Assembly: GCA_937951955.1 (NCBI GenBank)
Contig: CALGAD010000046.1
Coordinates: 1 to 43,954, forward strand
Direction: 5' to 3'
DNA length: 43,954 nt
Origin: an uncultured Bacillaceae bacterium
GTDB taxonomy: Bacteria > Bacillota > Bacilli > Bacillales > Caldibacillaceae
The number at the start of each line of letters is the position of its first letter. Position 1 is the first letter of the stretch. The notes under the pieces are model-generated. The model was given only the letters and a program-made list of their open reading frames with translations. It searched no databases and had not been told where the DNA came from. Positions 7,193 through 15,500 of the stretch are shown here, piece by piece. A program made the position numbers and the translations under genes.

Positions 7193-8332
7193 ATGGACGC
7201 TGAAGTCGGCATAATTGGTGTTGGTACAATGGGAAGCATGGCCGCGTGGCAGCTTGCCAAAAGAGATATATCCGTAATTGGTTTTGAACAGTTTGGTATC
7301 GGTCATGATCGCTCTGCTGCAGGTGGGGAATCTCGTCTGTTCCGAACAGCATACATGGAAGGACCCGAATATGTCCCCCTCCTCTTTCAAGCTAGGAAAC
7401 TCTGGAGAAAATTAGAGGAAGAAAGCGGGAATTCTCTTCTCTTCTTAAATGGTGGATTAATGATTGGCGAAGCAGATTCACCTGAAATAAAAACAATTTT
7501 AAACAGCATTCAAGAGTTTAGGCTGGCTCATGAAATTTTGCCGAAAGAAAAAGCAGAACAGAAATTCCCGCAATTTAAATTTTTTAAAGATGATTTGGTC
7601 ATTCTAGATAAAGAAGCTGGTTTTATCAGACCAGAACTGGCTGTCGTATCTGCAACAAATCTAGCTGTAAAATACGGCGCTACCATCATGCCATATACAA
7701 AAGTTGAAAAAATAATCCCTGAGGAAAATGGGGTTAGGATATTCGCTGGTGGAAAATGGTTTAAAGTAGCCAAAGTCGTAATTGCAACTGGTGCCTGGAC
7801 AGCAAAATTACTGCCAGAGATAAAGGATTTATTGATTCCCAGAAGATTAGTACTCACCTGGTTCATACCAAAGAACATCGAAGCTACTAAACCAGACAAA
7901 CTTCCTGTTTTTGCACGATTACGCGGGGACTTCAGGCTAACAGGTGTACCGACGCTAGATGGAACAATGGTAAAAGCATCCTATACGAAAAATCCTGAAG
8001 TAATTTCAGATCCTGAATCTTTATCTCGTGATGTATATTCGGAAGAAATTGAAAAACTCCGTGAATCTGTAAAGCAATTGTTCCCTGTAGTCTATCCTGA
8101 TCCTGTCAGAGCTTCTGTGTATATGGATGCATATACACCTGATCATCATGCTTTACTGGGGTATCTTCCAAACTGGAAAAATGTTGTATTTGCCAGTGGT
8201 TTTTCCGGACACGGATTTAAACTAGCCCCCATAATAGGTGAGATTATTACCGAGTTATTAATTGATGGCAAAACAAAATACAATATAAAACATCTTGATC
8301 CGTTGCGATTCGTTAATAGTTTTTTGAGCTAA
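7193..8332 (+). CDS. Monomeric sarcosine oxidase / N-methyltryptophan oxidase-like flavoprotein
   Basis: The 379-aa protein matches the MSOX/MTOX (SolA) subfamily in length. It has the N-terminal FAD motif IGVGTMGSMAAWQLA, the segment GIGHDRSAAGGESRLFRTAY, and the C-terminal FASGFSGHGFKLAPIIGEI. Family members oxidise N-methyl amino acids, giving formaldehyde and H2O2. Lys261 aligns with the oxygen-activating lysine (MSOX Lys265). The residues for covalent FAD are changed: the cysteine (MSOX Cys315) is Tyr310, and the SSHG histidine (His45) is Gly. FAD is therefore probably not covalently held and the substrate may differ. An AAGGAGG ribosome binding site is present; it is the last gene of the operon. 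Confidence 0.85.
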   Translation: MDAEVGIIGVGTMGSMAAWQLAKRDISVIGFEQFGIGHDRSAAGGESRLFRTAYMEGPEYVPLLFQARKLWRKLEEESGNSLLFLNGGLMIGEADSPEIKTILNSIQEFRLAHEILPKEKAEQKFPQFKFFKDDLVILDKEAGFIRPELAVVSATNLAVKYGATIMPYTKVEKIIPEENGVRIFAGGKWFKVAKVVIATGAWTAKLLPEIKDLLIPRRLVLTWFIPKNIEATKPDKLPVFARLRGDFRLTGVPTLDGTMVKASYTKNPEVISDPESLSRDVYSEEIEKLRESVKQLFPVVYPDPVRASVYMDAYTPDHHALLGYLPNWKNVVFASGFSGHGFKLAPIIGEIITELLIDGKTKYNIKHLDPLRFVNSFLS

Positions 8333-8447
8333 GAATCGATGACGCTCACGATTTTACTAAATAAAAAGTGAAAATTCACTTGGTTTCTTCATTAAATTTA
8401 ACAGACTATGCAGCATCAATTAATTATACTTTCCTAATTCAAAGATA

Positions 8448-8504
8448 ACTCCCCCGTATAGTAATGTTTACAAATGCTCTGTGCGGGGGAGTCTAATCTT
8501 ATTT
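8448..8504 (+). terminator. Terminator of the oxidase/symporter operon
   Basis: A perfect 9-bp stem (ACTCCCCCG with CGGGGGAGT) with a 27-nt loop is followed by CTAATCTTATTTT. It ends the plus-strand operon. The rest of the 8333-8709 gap holds nothing I can recognise. Confidence 0.75.
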
Positions 8505-8709
8505 TCTCTCTCCTAATTTCTAAAACCTTATTAAATTAGATAATATTGTTATATCTTAATATCGCCAATCCAAAGTATTTGAACTAGATAAATCGCTCTT
8601 TGAAATTCACTTTATCTGTCGTAAATGTAATTCACCCTGTATCCTTTTCAATTCTATCACTAGAGTTTATCACGATTATCAAATAATTTATATCTGTAAT
8701 CAGAATGGT

Positions 8710-9105
8710 TTATTCCTCATTTTCAGTCTTCCAATTTTCAATTTTTACCCGTATCTCTTCTAGCGCCAGTAAGTAATTATAAATTTCCTGCGAAAATACA
8801 CCGTCGTTACCTTCTAGCTGATAGTAATCATAAAATTCAAGAAATAATGCATCGAAGCCTTCAAGTATTTCCTCCCTTTCCGCATCATCGGCTTGAGCAA
8901 GTTTATCCATTTCATTTTCGAAATTTTCCATCCACCAGATGTATTCCAGTCGGATCGCTTCATAATCGTCAATGTAAGGATGACTGAAATCATTGGGTGA
9001 ATTGTCGTGGGCGTCATAACAATCATCTGAGCAAAAAATTAGTCCTTCATTATTGACCCGTTTTTCTATCCCCGGAACTTTACCGCATACGATACACTTT
9101 TGCAT
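8710..9105 (-). CDS. Small protein with N-terminal Cys4 zinc-binding motif, unknown function
   Basis: The 131-aa soluble protein begins with CIVCG and continues to CSDDC, giving two CxxC/CxxxC pairs (Cys4, Cys7, Cys25, Cys29) that would bind one zinc, like a treble-clef or ribbon knuckle. The rest is strongly acidic and probably helical (WWMENFENEMDKLAQADDAE). I do not recognise the family. The start ATG has a GAGGGTG ribosome binding site. It stands alone, with no clear operon partner, and no terminator was seen. Confidence 0.7.
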   Translation of the reverse strand: MQKCIVCGKVPGIEKRVNNEGLIFCSDDCYDAHDNSPNDFSHPYIDDYEAIRLEYIWWMENFENEMDKLAQADDAEREEILEGFDALFLEFYDYYQLEGNDGVFSQEIYNYLLALEEIRVKIENWKTENEE

Positions 9106-9227
9106 AGCACACCCTCACAATCATGATTTCATTTGAAACCATACATACGGCATTTAAAATTTTCTACAGATTGTTTTTGTGTGTTCGTTTATTCCTTAAA
9201 AATATGATTTAGTCTTAATGATGAAAT

Positions 9228-9267
9228 AAAAAAATCCGGAGAAGTCATTTACTGACTTTTCCGGATT
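9228..9267 (-). terminator. Terminator of the DUF441 gene
   Basis: A 15-bp stem with one mismatch (AATCCGGA and AAGTCA arms, loop TTTAC) is followed on the minus strand by seven T. It lies about 135 nt beyond the DUF441 stop codon. Confidence 0.8.
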
Positions 9268-9401
9268 AGCTTAATGAAATTAGTGTGTTTCGAGCCTTTA
9301 TTATCAATTATATATTAGGCAAATCATAAAACATGCTCATATTGTACAATGAATCATACCCTGCCTTGCATTTTTCATATCGCCTGCATTCGGTCGCTTA
9401 A

Positions 9402-9854
9402 TTAAACAAGCCCGAACAACTTCATCACATACCAGGCAATCCCGGCCCCGATTAAGGGACCGACCGCTACTCCCTTTAAAAATGTTACGGCAAATATCGT
9501 ACCGAGAACTAGGGCTGTTGTCAGATGGGGATCCTGTTCCAATAATACTACACCATTTTTTGCGAGCAGGGCCACAAGAACCCCAGATCCCAAAGCTATC
9601 CAGGCATAGGGCGATTTAAGGGCATCTAATAAATCTTTGAACCCAATTTCGCCCGTGGCAATGGGAATTAATACAGCAATCGTAATTACCGTCACTCCCC
9701 AATTGATCCCTTTAGCTTGAATAAAGGAGAATATTTTATCATTATGAATAAATAGTTTCATGATCAATAAAAAAATTACAGATATAATTAATGATTTATT
9801 TTTCACAATCAAACCGGCACCTAATAGTAATAATAAAAATAAGTATGCTTGCAT
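9402..9854 (-). CDS. DUF441 (UPF0756) family membrane protein
   Basis: This 150-aa protein is nearly all hydrophobic, with about four membrane spans and the conserved-looking segments KGINWGVTVITIAVLIPIAT and GAGIAWYVMKLFG near the C terminus. It matches the DUF441/UPF0756 (YtwI-like) family in size and sequence style; the function is unknown. An in-frame GTG at 9863 lies inside the ribosome binding site AGAGGTG, so the ATG at 9854 with 6-nt spacing is the better start. It is monocistronic. Confidence 0.88.
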   Translation of the reverse strand: MQAYLFLLLLLGAGLIVKNKSLIISVIFLLIMKLFIHNDKIFSFIQAKGINWGVTVITIAVLIPIATGEIGFKDLLDALKSPYAWIALGSGVLVALLAKNGVVLLEQDPHLTTALVLGTIFAVTFLKGVAVGPLIGAGIAWYVMKLFGLV

Positions 9855-9863
9855 GATGAACAC

Positions 9864-10223
9864 CTCTATGTTGATCTAAATACTAACTGTGATCGTTTTT
9901 AATTAAATGAATTTAGCTATGTCTATTTCTTAACAGCAGGGTAAAAAAAACGGATTTATGATGAAAAATGAACCGTTTCTAAAGTTAAAACCGTCATCCA
10001 TTATAACAAACATCCGACAAATCAAAAAGGATGCAAAAACTTTAAAGATTTACTCAATCTACTTATATGCAAATCGCTCCTATCATCTTTTTATGATTTG
10101 ATTTACAAATGAAAATTAGCCACTATCTTTGATCAAATACAAACTTTCAATCCGCTTCTTGACCAATTCTATAATTATTGCTAAACCTAAAGATAAGATA
10201 TTGTGAGAGGTGAATAAAGAAAA
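9864..10223. other. Intergenic region between divergent genes
   Basis: This 360-nt AT-rich spacer must hold the promoters of the DUF441 gene (minus) and the P1 peptidase gene (plus). A weak hairpin (AAACGG with CCGTTT, then T8 on the minus strand, about 9945-9980) is visible. No ORF with a ribosome binding site was found. Confidence 0.5.
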
Positions 10224-11207
10224 TTGTTCGTTGAAAAAAATAATTCAATCACCGCTGTCCCGGGAGTTCGTGTTGGCCATGTCACCCTTTATGAGAAATT
10301 GAATGATGAAGATACGATATGTACAGGTGTAACCGCCATTCTCCCCCACGGTGGAAATCTTTTTCAAGAAAAGGTGGCAGCAGGATGTCATGTGTTCAAT
10401 GGTTTTGGCAAAACGGTTGGGTTAGTTCAGTTAGAAGAACTTGGACTTCTTGAATCGCCGATCATGCTTACAAATACGTTCGGTGTCGGTAATGTACTGC
10501 AAGGAACGCTGCAGTATATGCTCGAGCAAAATGATGATATTGGTGACACAACCAGTACGATTAATATCGTTGTTGGTGAGTGTAACGATGGTTATCTTAA
10601 CTCCATCCGAATACCTGCTGTTCAACCGGAGCATGCGATTCAAGCCATTCAAGCGGCAACAACGGATCCTGTAAAACAAGGTGCCATCGGCGCTGGTAAA
10701 GGAATGGTCTGCTTCGGTTATAAAGGGGGAATCGGCAGTGCGTCCAAGTTAGTTTACTATAATGATATTATGTATACTGTAGGCTGTCTCGTTTTAAGTA
10801 ATTTTGGCAAAAAAGAAGATGCATTGTTTGCCAATTTACAGGAAAAATCGGCTGACGATACACCTGATGGTTCAATTATTGTTGTTTTAGCGACCGATGC
10901 CCCACTTTATGATCGCCAGCTAAAGCGACTGGCCAGACGTTCAGGACTGGGACTCGGTCGGGTTGGGAGTCACATGGCTAATGGCAGTGGTGATATTGCT
11001 ATAGCTTTTTCCACCGCTCACCGCTATCAACATTCAAGTAAAAATATGACTGAACAGATAACTTTTATTCGGGATGATCATCCAATCATGAATTTACTCT
11101 TTCAGGCAGCTGTAGAAACAACAGAAAATGCGATAATTCATTCCTTGAAATTCGCAGAAACAACGACAGGTAGAAAAGGCCGGATTATCAAGCGAGCACC
11201 TTTATAA
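10224..11207 (+). CDS. P1 family (S58) peptidase, DmpA/BapA-like aminopeptidase
   Basis: The 327-aa protein has the DmpA fold signatures AVPGVRVGHVTL at the N terminus, GKGMVCFGYKGGIGSASK (158-175) and DGSIIVVLATDAPL (215-228). In this family the proenzyme cleaves itself before a serine, which becomes the N-terminal nucleophile; here that is Gly216|Ser217. Members act on N-terminal D- or beta-amino acid residues of peptides. The start is a TTG behind AGAGGTG (10206-10212). It is followed 15 nt later by cutC, probably in one transcript. A link to beta-amino acid use elsewhere in the window is possible but unproven. Confidence 0.9.
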   Translation: MFVEKNNSITAVPGVRVGHVTLYEKLNDEDTICTGVTAILPHGGNLFQEKVAAGCHVFNGFGKTVGLVQLEELGLLESPIMLTNTFGVGNVLQGTLQYMLEQNDDIGDTTSTINIVVGECNDGYLNSIRIPAVQPEHAIQAIQAATTDPVKQGAIGAGKGMVCFGYKGGIGSASKLVYYNDIMYTVGCLVLSNFGKKEDALFANLQEKSADDTPDGSIIVVLATDAPLYDRQLKRLARRSGLGLGRVGSHMANGSGDIAIAFSTAHRYQHSSKNMTEQITFIRDDHPIMNLLFQAAVETTENAIIHSLKFAETTTGRKGRIIKRAPL

Positions 11208-11222
11208 AATGAGGCGATTGAT

Positions 11223-11924
11223 ATGAAAATTGAAGTGATTACATTAAATGAAAAGGATACGATGCAAGCTCAGCGACTGGGTGCTGACCGGGTAGAATTA
11301 GTAAGTGCCATGCAAGAAGGTGGATTAACACCGAGCTTCGGAACAATTAAGCGTGTACTGGAACACGCGCATATCCCCGTGCAAATTATGGTACGTCCCC
11401 ATAGTTTCGGGTTCGTTTATGATGAATCGGACTGGTTAATCATGAAAGAAGATATTTCCATGATTCGCGAGCTCGGCGGCAACCGCATTGTGATCGGGGC
11501 GATTACTAAAGATGGAGATATTGATGAAGATCTTTTAGATAAGATTATTTCCCATGCACCCGATTTTGATATCACGTTTCACCGGGCCTTTGACCATGTC
11601 CGCTCCCCCCTCGATGCATACCGTACGTTAACGAAATATAAAAAACATATTAAACGAGTATTAACTTCAGGATGCGCACCAACTGCAATTGAGGGGATAT
11701 CTACTTTAAAGAAACTAGTGGAACTTTCGAAGGAATTAGAGGGACCGACAATACTGGTTGGTAGCGGCGTAAACGCGCAAAATGTAGCCGATCTGCATCA
11801 ACACATTAATGCTACGGAATACCATATCGGTTCAGGTGCACGTGTGGATCGGGATTTCAGCAAACCACTGGATGAGGAGCAAATGAGCATTATCCGTTCG
11901 TTAAAAAAGAATAAAACTATATAA
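11223..11924 (+). CDS. cutC: CutC family protein
   Basis: The 233-aa TIM-barrel protein has the CutC hallmarks: RLGADRVELVSAMQEGGLTPS near the N terminus, IMVRPHSFGFVYDE, FDITFHRAFDH and a C-terminal EYHIGSGAR. It was originally tied to copper homeostasis in E. coli, but the biochemical activity remains uncertain, so the symbol denotes the family only. The start ATG follows GAGGCGATT. It is close behind the P1 peptidase gene, suggesting co-transcription. Confidence 0.9.
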   Translation: MKIEVITLNEKDTMQAQRLGADRVELVSAMQEGGLTPSFGTIKRVLEHAHIPVQIMVRPHSFGFVYDESDWLIMKEDISMIRELGGNRIVIGAITKDGDIDEDLLDKIISHAPDFDITFHRAFDHVRSPLDAYRTLTKYKKHIKRVLTSGCAPTAIEGISTLKKLVELSKELEGPTILVGSGVNAQNVADLHQHINATEYHIGSGARVDRDFSKPLDEEQMSIIRSLKKNKTI

Positions 11925-11936
11925 GAGTGTATTTAA

Positions 11937-12025
11937 AAAATATCAGCGGGTATTTCTGGAAATGAAGTCGTTTGATGAAGAAGTAAACGTCCTTCATTAT
12001 TAAAACAGAAACCCGCTGAATATTT
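11937..12025. repeat. Long nested hairpin, probable bidirectional terminator
   Basis: An outer imperfect stem of about 18 bp (CAGCGGGT with ACCCGCTG, flanked by AATAT/ATATT and TTTCTG/CAGAAA) encloses an inner AATGAAG/CTTCATT stem and a GTTT/AAAC tip. It lies between the convergent cutC and amphi-Trp genes. On the minus strand it ends with ATATTTTTTAAAT, so it can stop the amphi-Trp transcript; on the plus strand the T tract is weaker. Confidence 0.65.
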
Positions 12026-12104
12026 TCAACATAAACGGTATGATCCACAATGTAGTTGTTATAGTTTCTCTTTTATTTCTAACACCTTAAATTCATGTCA
12101 ATTA

Positions 12105-12380
12105 TTATTCAATCGTTAAAGTACCGCTACTTTCGCCCTCTCGCCATTCTAATTCAAATTCCAAACTATATTTGCCGTTTTTCTCTTCTAAATCCACTTC
12201 CAGGACGACTGACTCAGGGAGTTGAACAGTTTGCGACTGCTCTCCTAATTTTAACGTAATTGTACCGTCTTCTTTTAATTTTGTTGCAATCGTTTCTAAA
12301 AGAGCTGCAATTTGTTCCCGGGATACTCGTTCCTCGTGTTTCACCAGAACATTCTTAATATTTTGATGCTGTTGGACCAT
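12105..12380 (-). CDS. Amphi-Trp domain-containing protein
   Basis: This 91-aa protein resembles the amphi-Trp domain family. An N-terminal half predicted helical (LVKHEERVSREQIAALLETI) is followed by amphipathic strands with alternating charged and hydrophobic residues, ending in the tryptophan segment EFELEWRE. The function is unknown; the domain occurs as a small stand-alone protein or fused to others. It stands alone with a GGGGGCGATTTA leader on the minus strand, and the nested hairpin follows it. Confidence 0.8.
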   Translation of the reverse strand: MVQQHQNIKNVLVKHEERVSREQIAALLETIATKLKEDGTITLKLGEQSQTVQLPESVVLEVDLEEKNGKYSLEFELEWREGESSGTLTIE

Positions 12381-12596
12381 TAAATCGCCCCCTTAAGAAT
12401 ATTCCTACTTATATTATACCTGCAAAATAAGGACTATACTATACATACAGCACTTAATTCATTTTCATTTAACAATTTACGAGGTTTATAGTTTCATTGT
12501 TCATCTCATTAATTAGTGGATTTTAAGTCTCAACAGATGCAATGACACATATTGTTTCTAAATTTTTTGATATAATGATTTACCACTTAAATTGTC

Positions 12597-12657
12597 AAAA
12601 AAAATATCCTCGATCATGTTAGATTGAATCAAATTCTCATTAAAACAGCCGAGGATA
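12597..12657 (-). terminator. Terminator of the dihydropyrimidinase operon
   Basis: An 8-bp perfect stem (TATCCTCG/CGAGGATA) with a long loop is followed on the minus strand by a run of eight T. It lies about 95 nt beyond the dihydropyrimidinase stop codon. The rest of the 12381-12752 gap shows no gene. Confidence 0.75.
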
Positions 12658-12752
12658 AAAATTCATATCAATTGTATGAAAAATAATGACAATATTATGA
12701 AGCTAAATCTATATATAGAAAAATGAACGAATCTTTTAATAATTATATCATT

Positions 12753-14171
12753 TTATACACTTACTTTTTCAATATTTTTGTTTGCTTGATAGCATAAACC
12801 AAAAGGTTTAGCTGGAATAAATTCACCATCACCCTCTTTCCCGATAAACTTTCCATCTTCAACCATTAATTTTCCACGTAAAAATACTTTGTCAACTTTT
12901 CCTTCCTGAACCATACCTTCATAAATATTGAAATCAACACCGTGTAAACTCGTTTCATTTGTAATGATTGACCTTGGTTCTGGATCATAGATCACGATAT
13001 CTGCATCATAACCAACGCCGATATGACCTTTGCGATAATCTAATCCATTAACTTTTGCTGGCGTTGTCGCGAATAAATCAACTAATCTCTGCCTGGAGAT
13101 TTTTCCTCGATTCACACCGTACGTCCATAATATCGCTAATCTGTCCTGTACTCCTGGACATCCGTTTGGAATATTTGTAAAATCATCGATTCCCATATGT
13201 TTCTGTTTTTGCCAATCAAAACCACAATGGTCAGAACTGACAGCATTCAACCAACCGTGATTAATCGCTTGCCAAAGGGCATCATTATCTTCTTTTGTAC
13301 GCAGTGCAGGAGAACATACGTATTTTGCTCCTTCAAAGTTTGGTTTAGCTAATAGCTCTTTATCTAAAACTAAATATTGAGTACATGTTTCACCAAAAAC
13401 CGGAATCCCTTTTATAAACGAATCACGAATGACTTCCATCGCACCTTTAGATGTAACGTGTACGATATAAATGGGCGCATCAGCTAATGCTGCCAGATAA
13501 ATTGCCCGTTGAGTAGCTTCTTCCTCGACAAGAGGCGGCCGTGATAAGGCATGGTAATATGGCTCCGTTTTCCCTTGACGTAAAAATTCTTTTTGCAAAT
13601 AATCAATGACATCTCCATTTTCTGCATGAACCATTACAGTAACGCCTGCTTCTTTTGAAGCTAATAGTGCTTTGAATATTGTTTCATCATCGCTATGAAA
13701 AGGTAATCCTTTATATGCCATGAATAATTTTATTGTAGAAATCCCCTTACTCGGCAATGTTGGAATTTCTGCAAACACTTGGTCATTTGCATCACAGACG
13801 ACACCATGAAAGGAATAATCGACCATCGCATATCTCGAAGCTTCTTTTTCATCGAATTGTTCTATTGTCTCTGCTATTCCCTTTCCTGGTTCCTGATTGA
13901 CAAATTCAATAACAGTTGTAGTTCCACCAACGATCGCTGCGTTTGAAGTCTCAAATCCTCTGACCCTTTCTCCTTTATAATCAAATGAATAATGGACATG
14001 TTGATCAATACCTCCTGGTAATACATATTTACCAGAAGCATCAACAACTTCATCCGCTTTAAGATTTAGATTCTTTCCTACAGCTGAAATTTTTTCATCT
14101 TCTATGAAAATATCGCCGATAAATTCATCCACAGCAGTAACAATTGTTCCATTTTTAATTAATATACTCAT
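12753..14171 (-). CDS. hydA: Dihydropyrimidinase / D-hydantoinase
   Basis: The 472-aa cyclic amidohydrolase has full length and all metal-site residues: His58 and His60 (DQHVHYSF), the carboxylated lysine Lys148 (STIKLFMAYKG), His182 (MVHAENG), His238 (IVHVTSKGA) and Asp314 (SSDHCGFD). It opens the ring of dihydrouracil, dihydrothymine or 5-substituted hydantoins to N-carbamoyl amino acids. The start has a GGAGGGAGGAACT leader. It is the last gene of a five-gene minus-strand operon. The upstream N-carbamoyl amidohydrolase and the aminotransferase and MmsA genes nearby favour a dihydropyrimidine role. Confidence 0.95.
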   Translation of the reverse strand: MSILIKNGTIVTAVDEFIGDIFIEDEKISAVGKNLNLKADEVVDASGKYVLPGGIDQHVHYSFDYKGERVRGFETSNAAIVGGTTTVIEFVNQEPGKGIAETIEQFDEKEASRYAMVDYSFHGVVCDANDQVFAEIPTLPSKGISTIKLFMAYKGLPFHSDDETIFKALLASKEAGVTVMVHAENGDVIDYLQKEFLRQGKTEPYYHALSRPPLVEEEATQRAIYLAALADAPIYIVHVTSKGAMEVIRDSFIKGIPVFGETCTQYLVLDKELLAKPNFEGAKYVCSPALRTKEDNDALWQAINHGWLNAVSSDHCGFDWQKQKHMGIDDFTNIPNGCPGVQDRLAILWTYGVNRGKISRQRLVDLFATTPAKVNGLDYRKGHIGVGYDADIVIYDPEPRSIITNETSLHGVDFNIYEGMVQEGKVDKVFLRGKLMVEDGKFIGKEGDGEFIPAKPFGLCYQANKNIEKVSV

Positions 14172-14262
14172 AGTTCCTCCCTCCCTAGTATACGGAATAT
14201 TCAGTTTTTTGGAGCTATCAATATGACATACTAATTAAAGTGATGCAGTAATTTTAAAAAAT

Positions 14263-15489
14263 CTATTGAATGTATTTCAATACGGTTTGTAACAGAACAT
14301 TAACGCCCTTCTCACAATCCTCAAAAGACGTAAATTCATCCTCCGCATGGCTTATTCCATTAACACTTGGGACAAACAGCATTGCAGTTGGAATATAACT
14401 GGCAATAAACTGCGCATCATGTCCCGCTCCACTCTGCATACGTTTATATGAATATCCCAATTCTTTAGCCGATTCTTCCAAAGATTGAACGAGATTCTCT
14501 TCAAACCAAACAGTTTCACGATCCCATAACTTCTTAACGGTTACTTTACATGCTCCCCCGAACTTTGGCAGTTCTTGAATAACTTGCTCTACTTTTTGAA
14601 TCATTGCTGGCGATTTATGACGTGATTCTATTGTAAAAACAACTTTATTTGGAATAACCGTATGAATATTCGGGCTCACATCCATTCTCCCTATCGTAAA
14701 CACGAGCTCTTCGTCCAGATCACCTAAATGGTCTCTTACAAAATGAATTAACTCATTTGCAGTAAATAGCGCATCTTTCCGTAAATACATCGGGGTCGTT
14801 CCAGCATGATTGGATTTCCCGGTTACTTCTACTTCATAGCAAACCATGCCAACGACACATTCGACAATACCGATAGTCTTTTTTTCAGATTCTAATACGG
14901 GTCCTTGTTCTATATGCATTTCAAAAAATGCTTTGGCTTCTTTTAATCGATTCTCAACACTTCCTGCAAATCCACTTTCCTGTAATGCTTGACCAAAGGT
15001 TATTCCATGTTTATCAGTAGATTGCAGCATTTTTTCTTTATCAAATTTACCGGAAAGAACACCAGATGCCATTAAGGATGGTTCAAAACGGGCACCTTCT
15101 TCATTTGTGAAGTTTACAATTATAATTGGAATCTTTGGGGTTATGTTATTTTCAATTAAAGTTCGGACGATTTCAATTCCTGCAATTACTCCCAGTGCTC
15201 CGTCAAATTTTCCACCTTTTTCAACAGAATCTAAATGTGATCCGATTACAATCGGAGGTTTCGTACTGTCAGTTCCCTGCAAAACGGCATACATATTGGC
15301 CATATCATCCCAAAAAACGTTCATACCTAACTCTTTGCAAATTGAAAGAAAATAGTTTCTTGCTTGCAAATCTTCTTCTGATAAGGAAAGTCTTGTTACC
15401 CCACCAGCTTTTGTTTTTCCAAATTCTGCAAATTGTAAAATTGTTTGTTTCAATCGTTCACCATTAATTAGAAGCATTTGCTTTTCCAT
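14263..15489 (-). CDS. M20 family N-carbamoyl-amino acid hydrolase (beta-ureidopropionase type)
   Basis: This 408-aa protein is a Zn-dependent amidase of the hydantoinase/carbamoylase M20 subfamily. It shows VIGSHLDSVEKGGKFDGALG (metal His and Asp), FTNEEGARF (Glu pair), FEMHIEQGPVLE and the C-terminal GAGHDAQ and GISHAEDEF segments. Relatives cleave N-carbamoyl-beta-alanine or N-carbamoyl-L-amino acids to the amino acid, CO2 and NH3; allantoate amidohydrolase is a near relative and cannot be excluded. An in-frame TTG at 15495 touches GGGAGG, so the ATG at 15489 with 6-nt spacing is used. It sits between the amidohydrolase and dihydropyrimidinase genes. Confidence 0.92.
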   Translation of the reverse strand: MEKQMLLINGERLKQTILQFAEFGKTKAGGVTRLSLSEEDLQARNYFLSICKELGMNVFWDDMANMYAVLQGTDSTKPPIVIGSHLDSVEKGGKFDGALGVIAGIEIVRTLIENNITPKIPIIIVNFTNEEGARFEPSLMASGVLSGKFDKEKMLQSTDKHGITFGQALQESGFAGSVENRLKEAKAFFEMHIEQGPVLESEKKTIGIVECVVGMVCYEVEVTGKSNHAGTTPMYLRKDALFTANELIHFVRDHLGDLDEELVFTIGRMDVSPNIHTVIPNKVVFTIESRHKSPAMIQKVEQVIQELPKFGGACKVTVKKLWDRETVWFEENLVQSLEESAKELGYSYKRMQSGAGHDAQFIASYIPTAMLFVPSVNGISHAEDEFTSFEDCEKGVNVLLQTVLKYIQ

Positions 15490-15500
15490 AAGCAACCTCC

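Noticed and set aside
9945..9980. Hairpin AAACGG/CCGTTT followed by T8 on the minus strand
   Set aside because: It looks like a terminator, but no minus-strand gene lies upstream of it within the window, and the stem is only 6 bp with a long loop.
15107..15467. Plus-strand frames opposite the M20 hydrolase gene
   Set aside because: They are antisense shadows of a well-supported enzyme gene with all its motifs.
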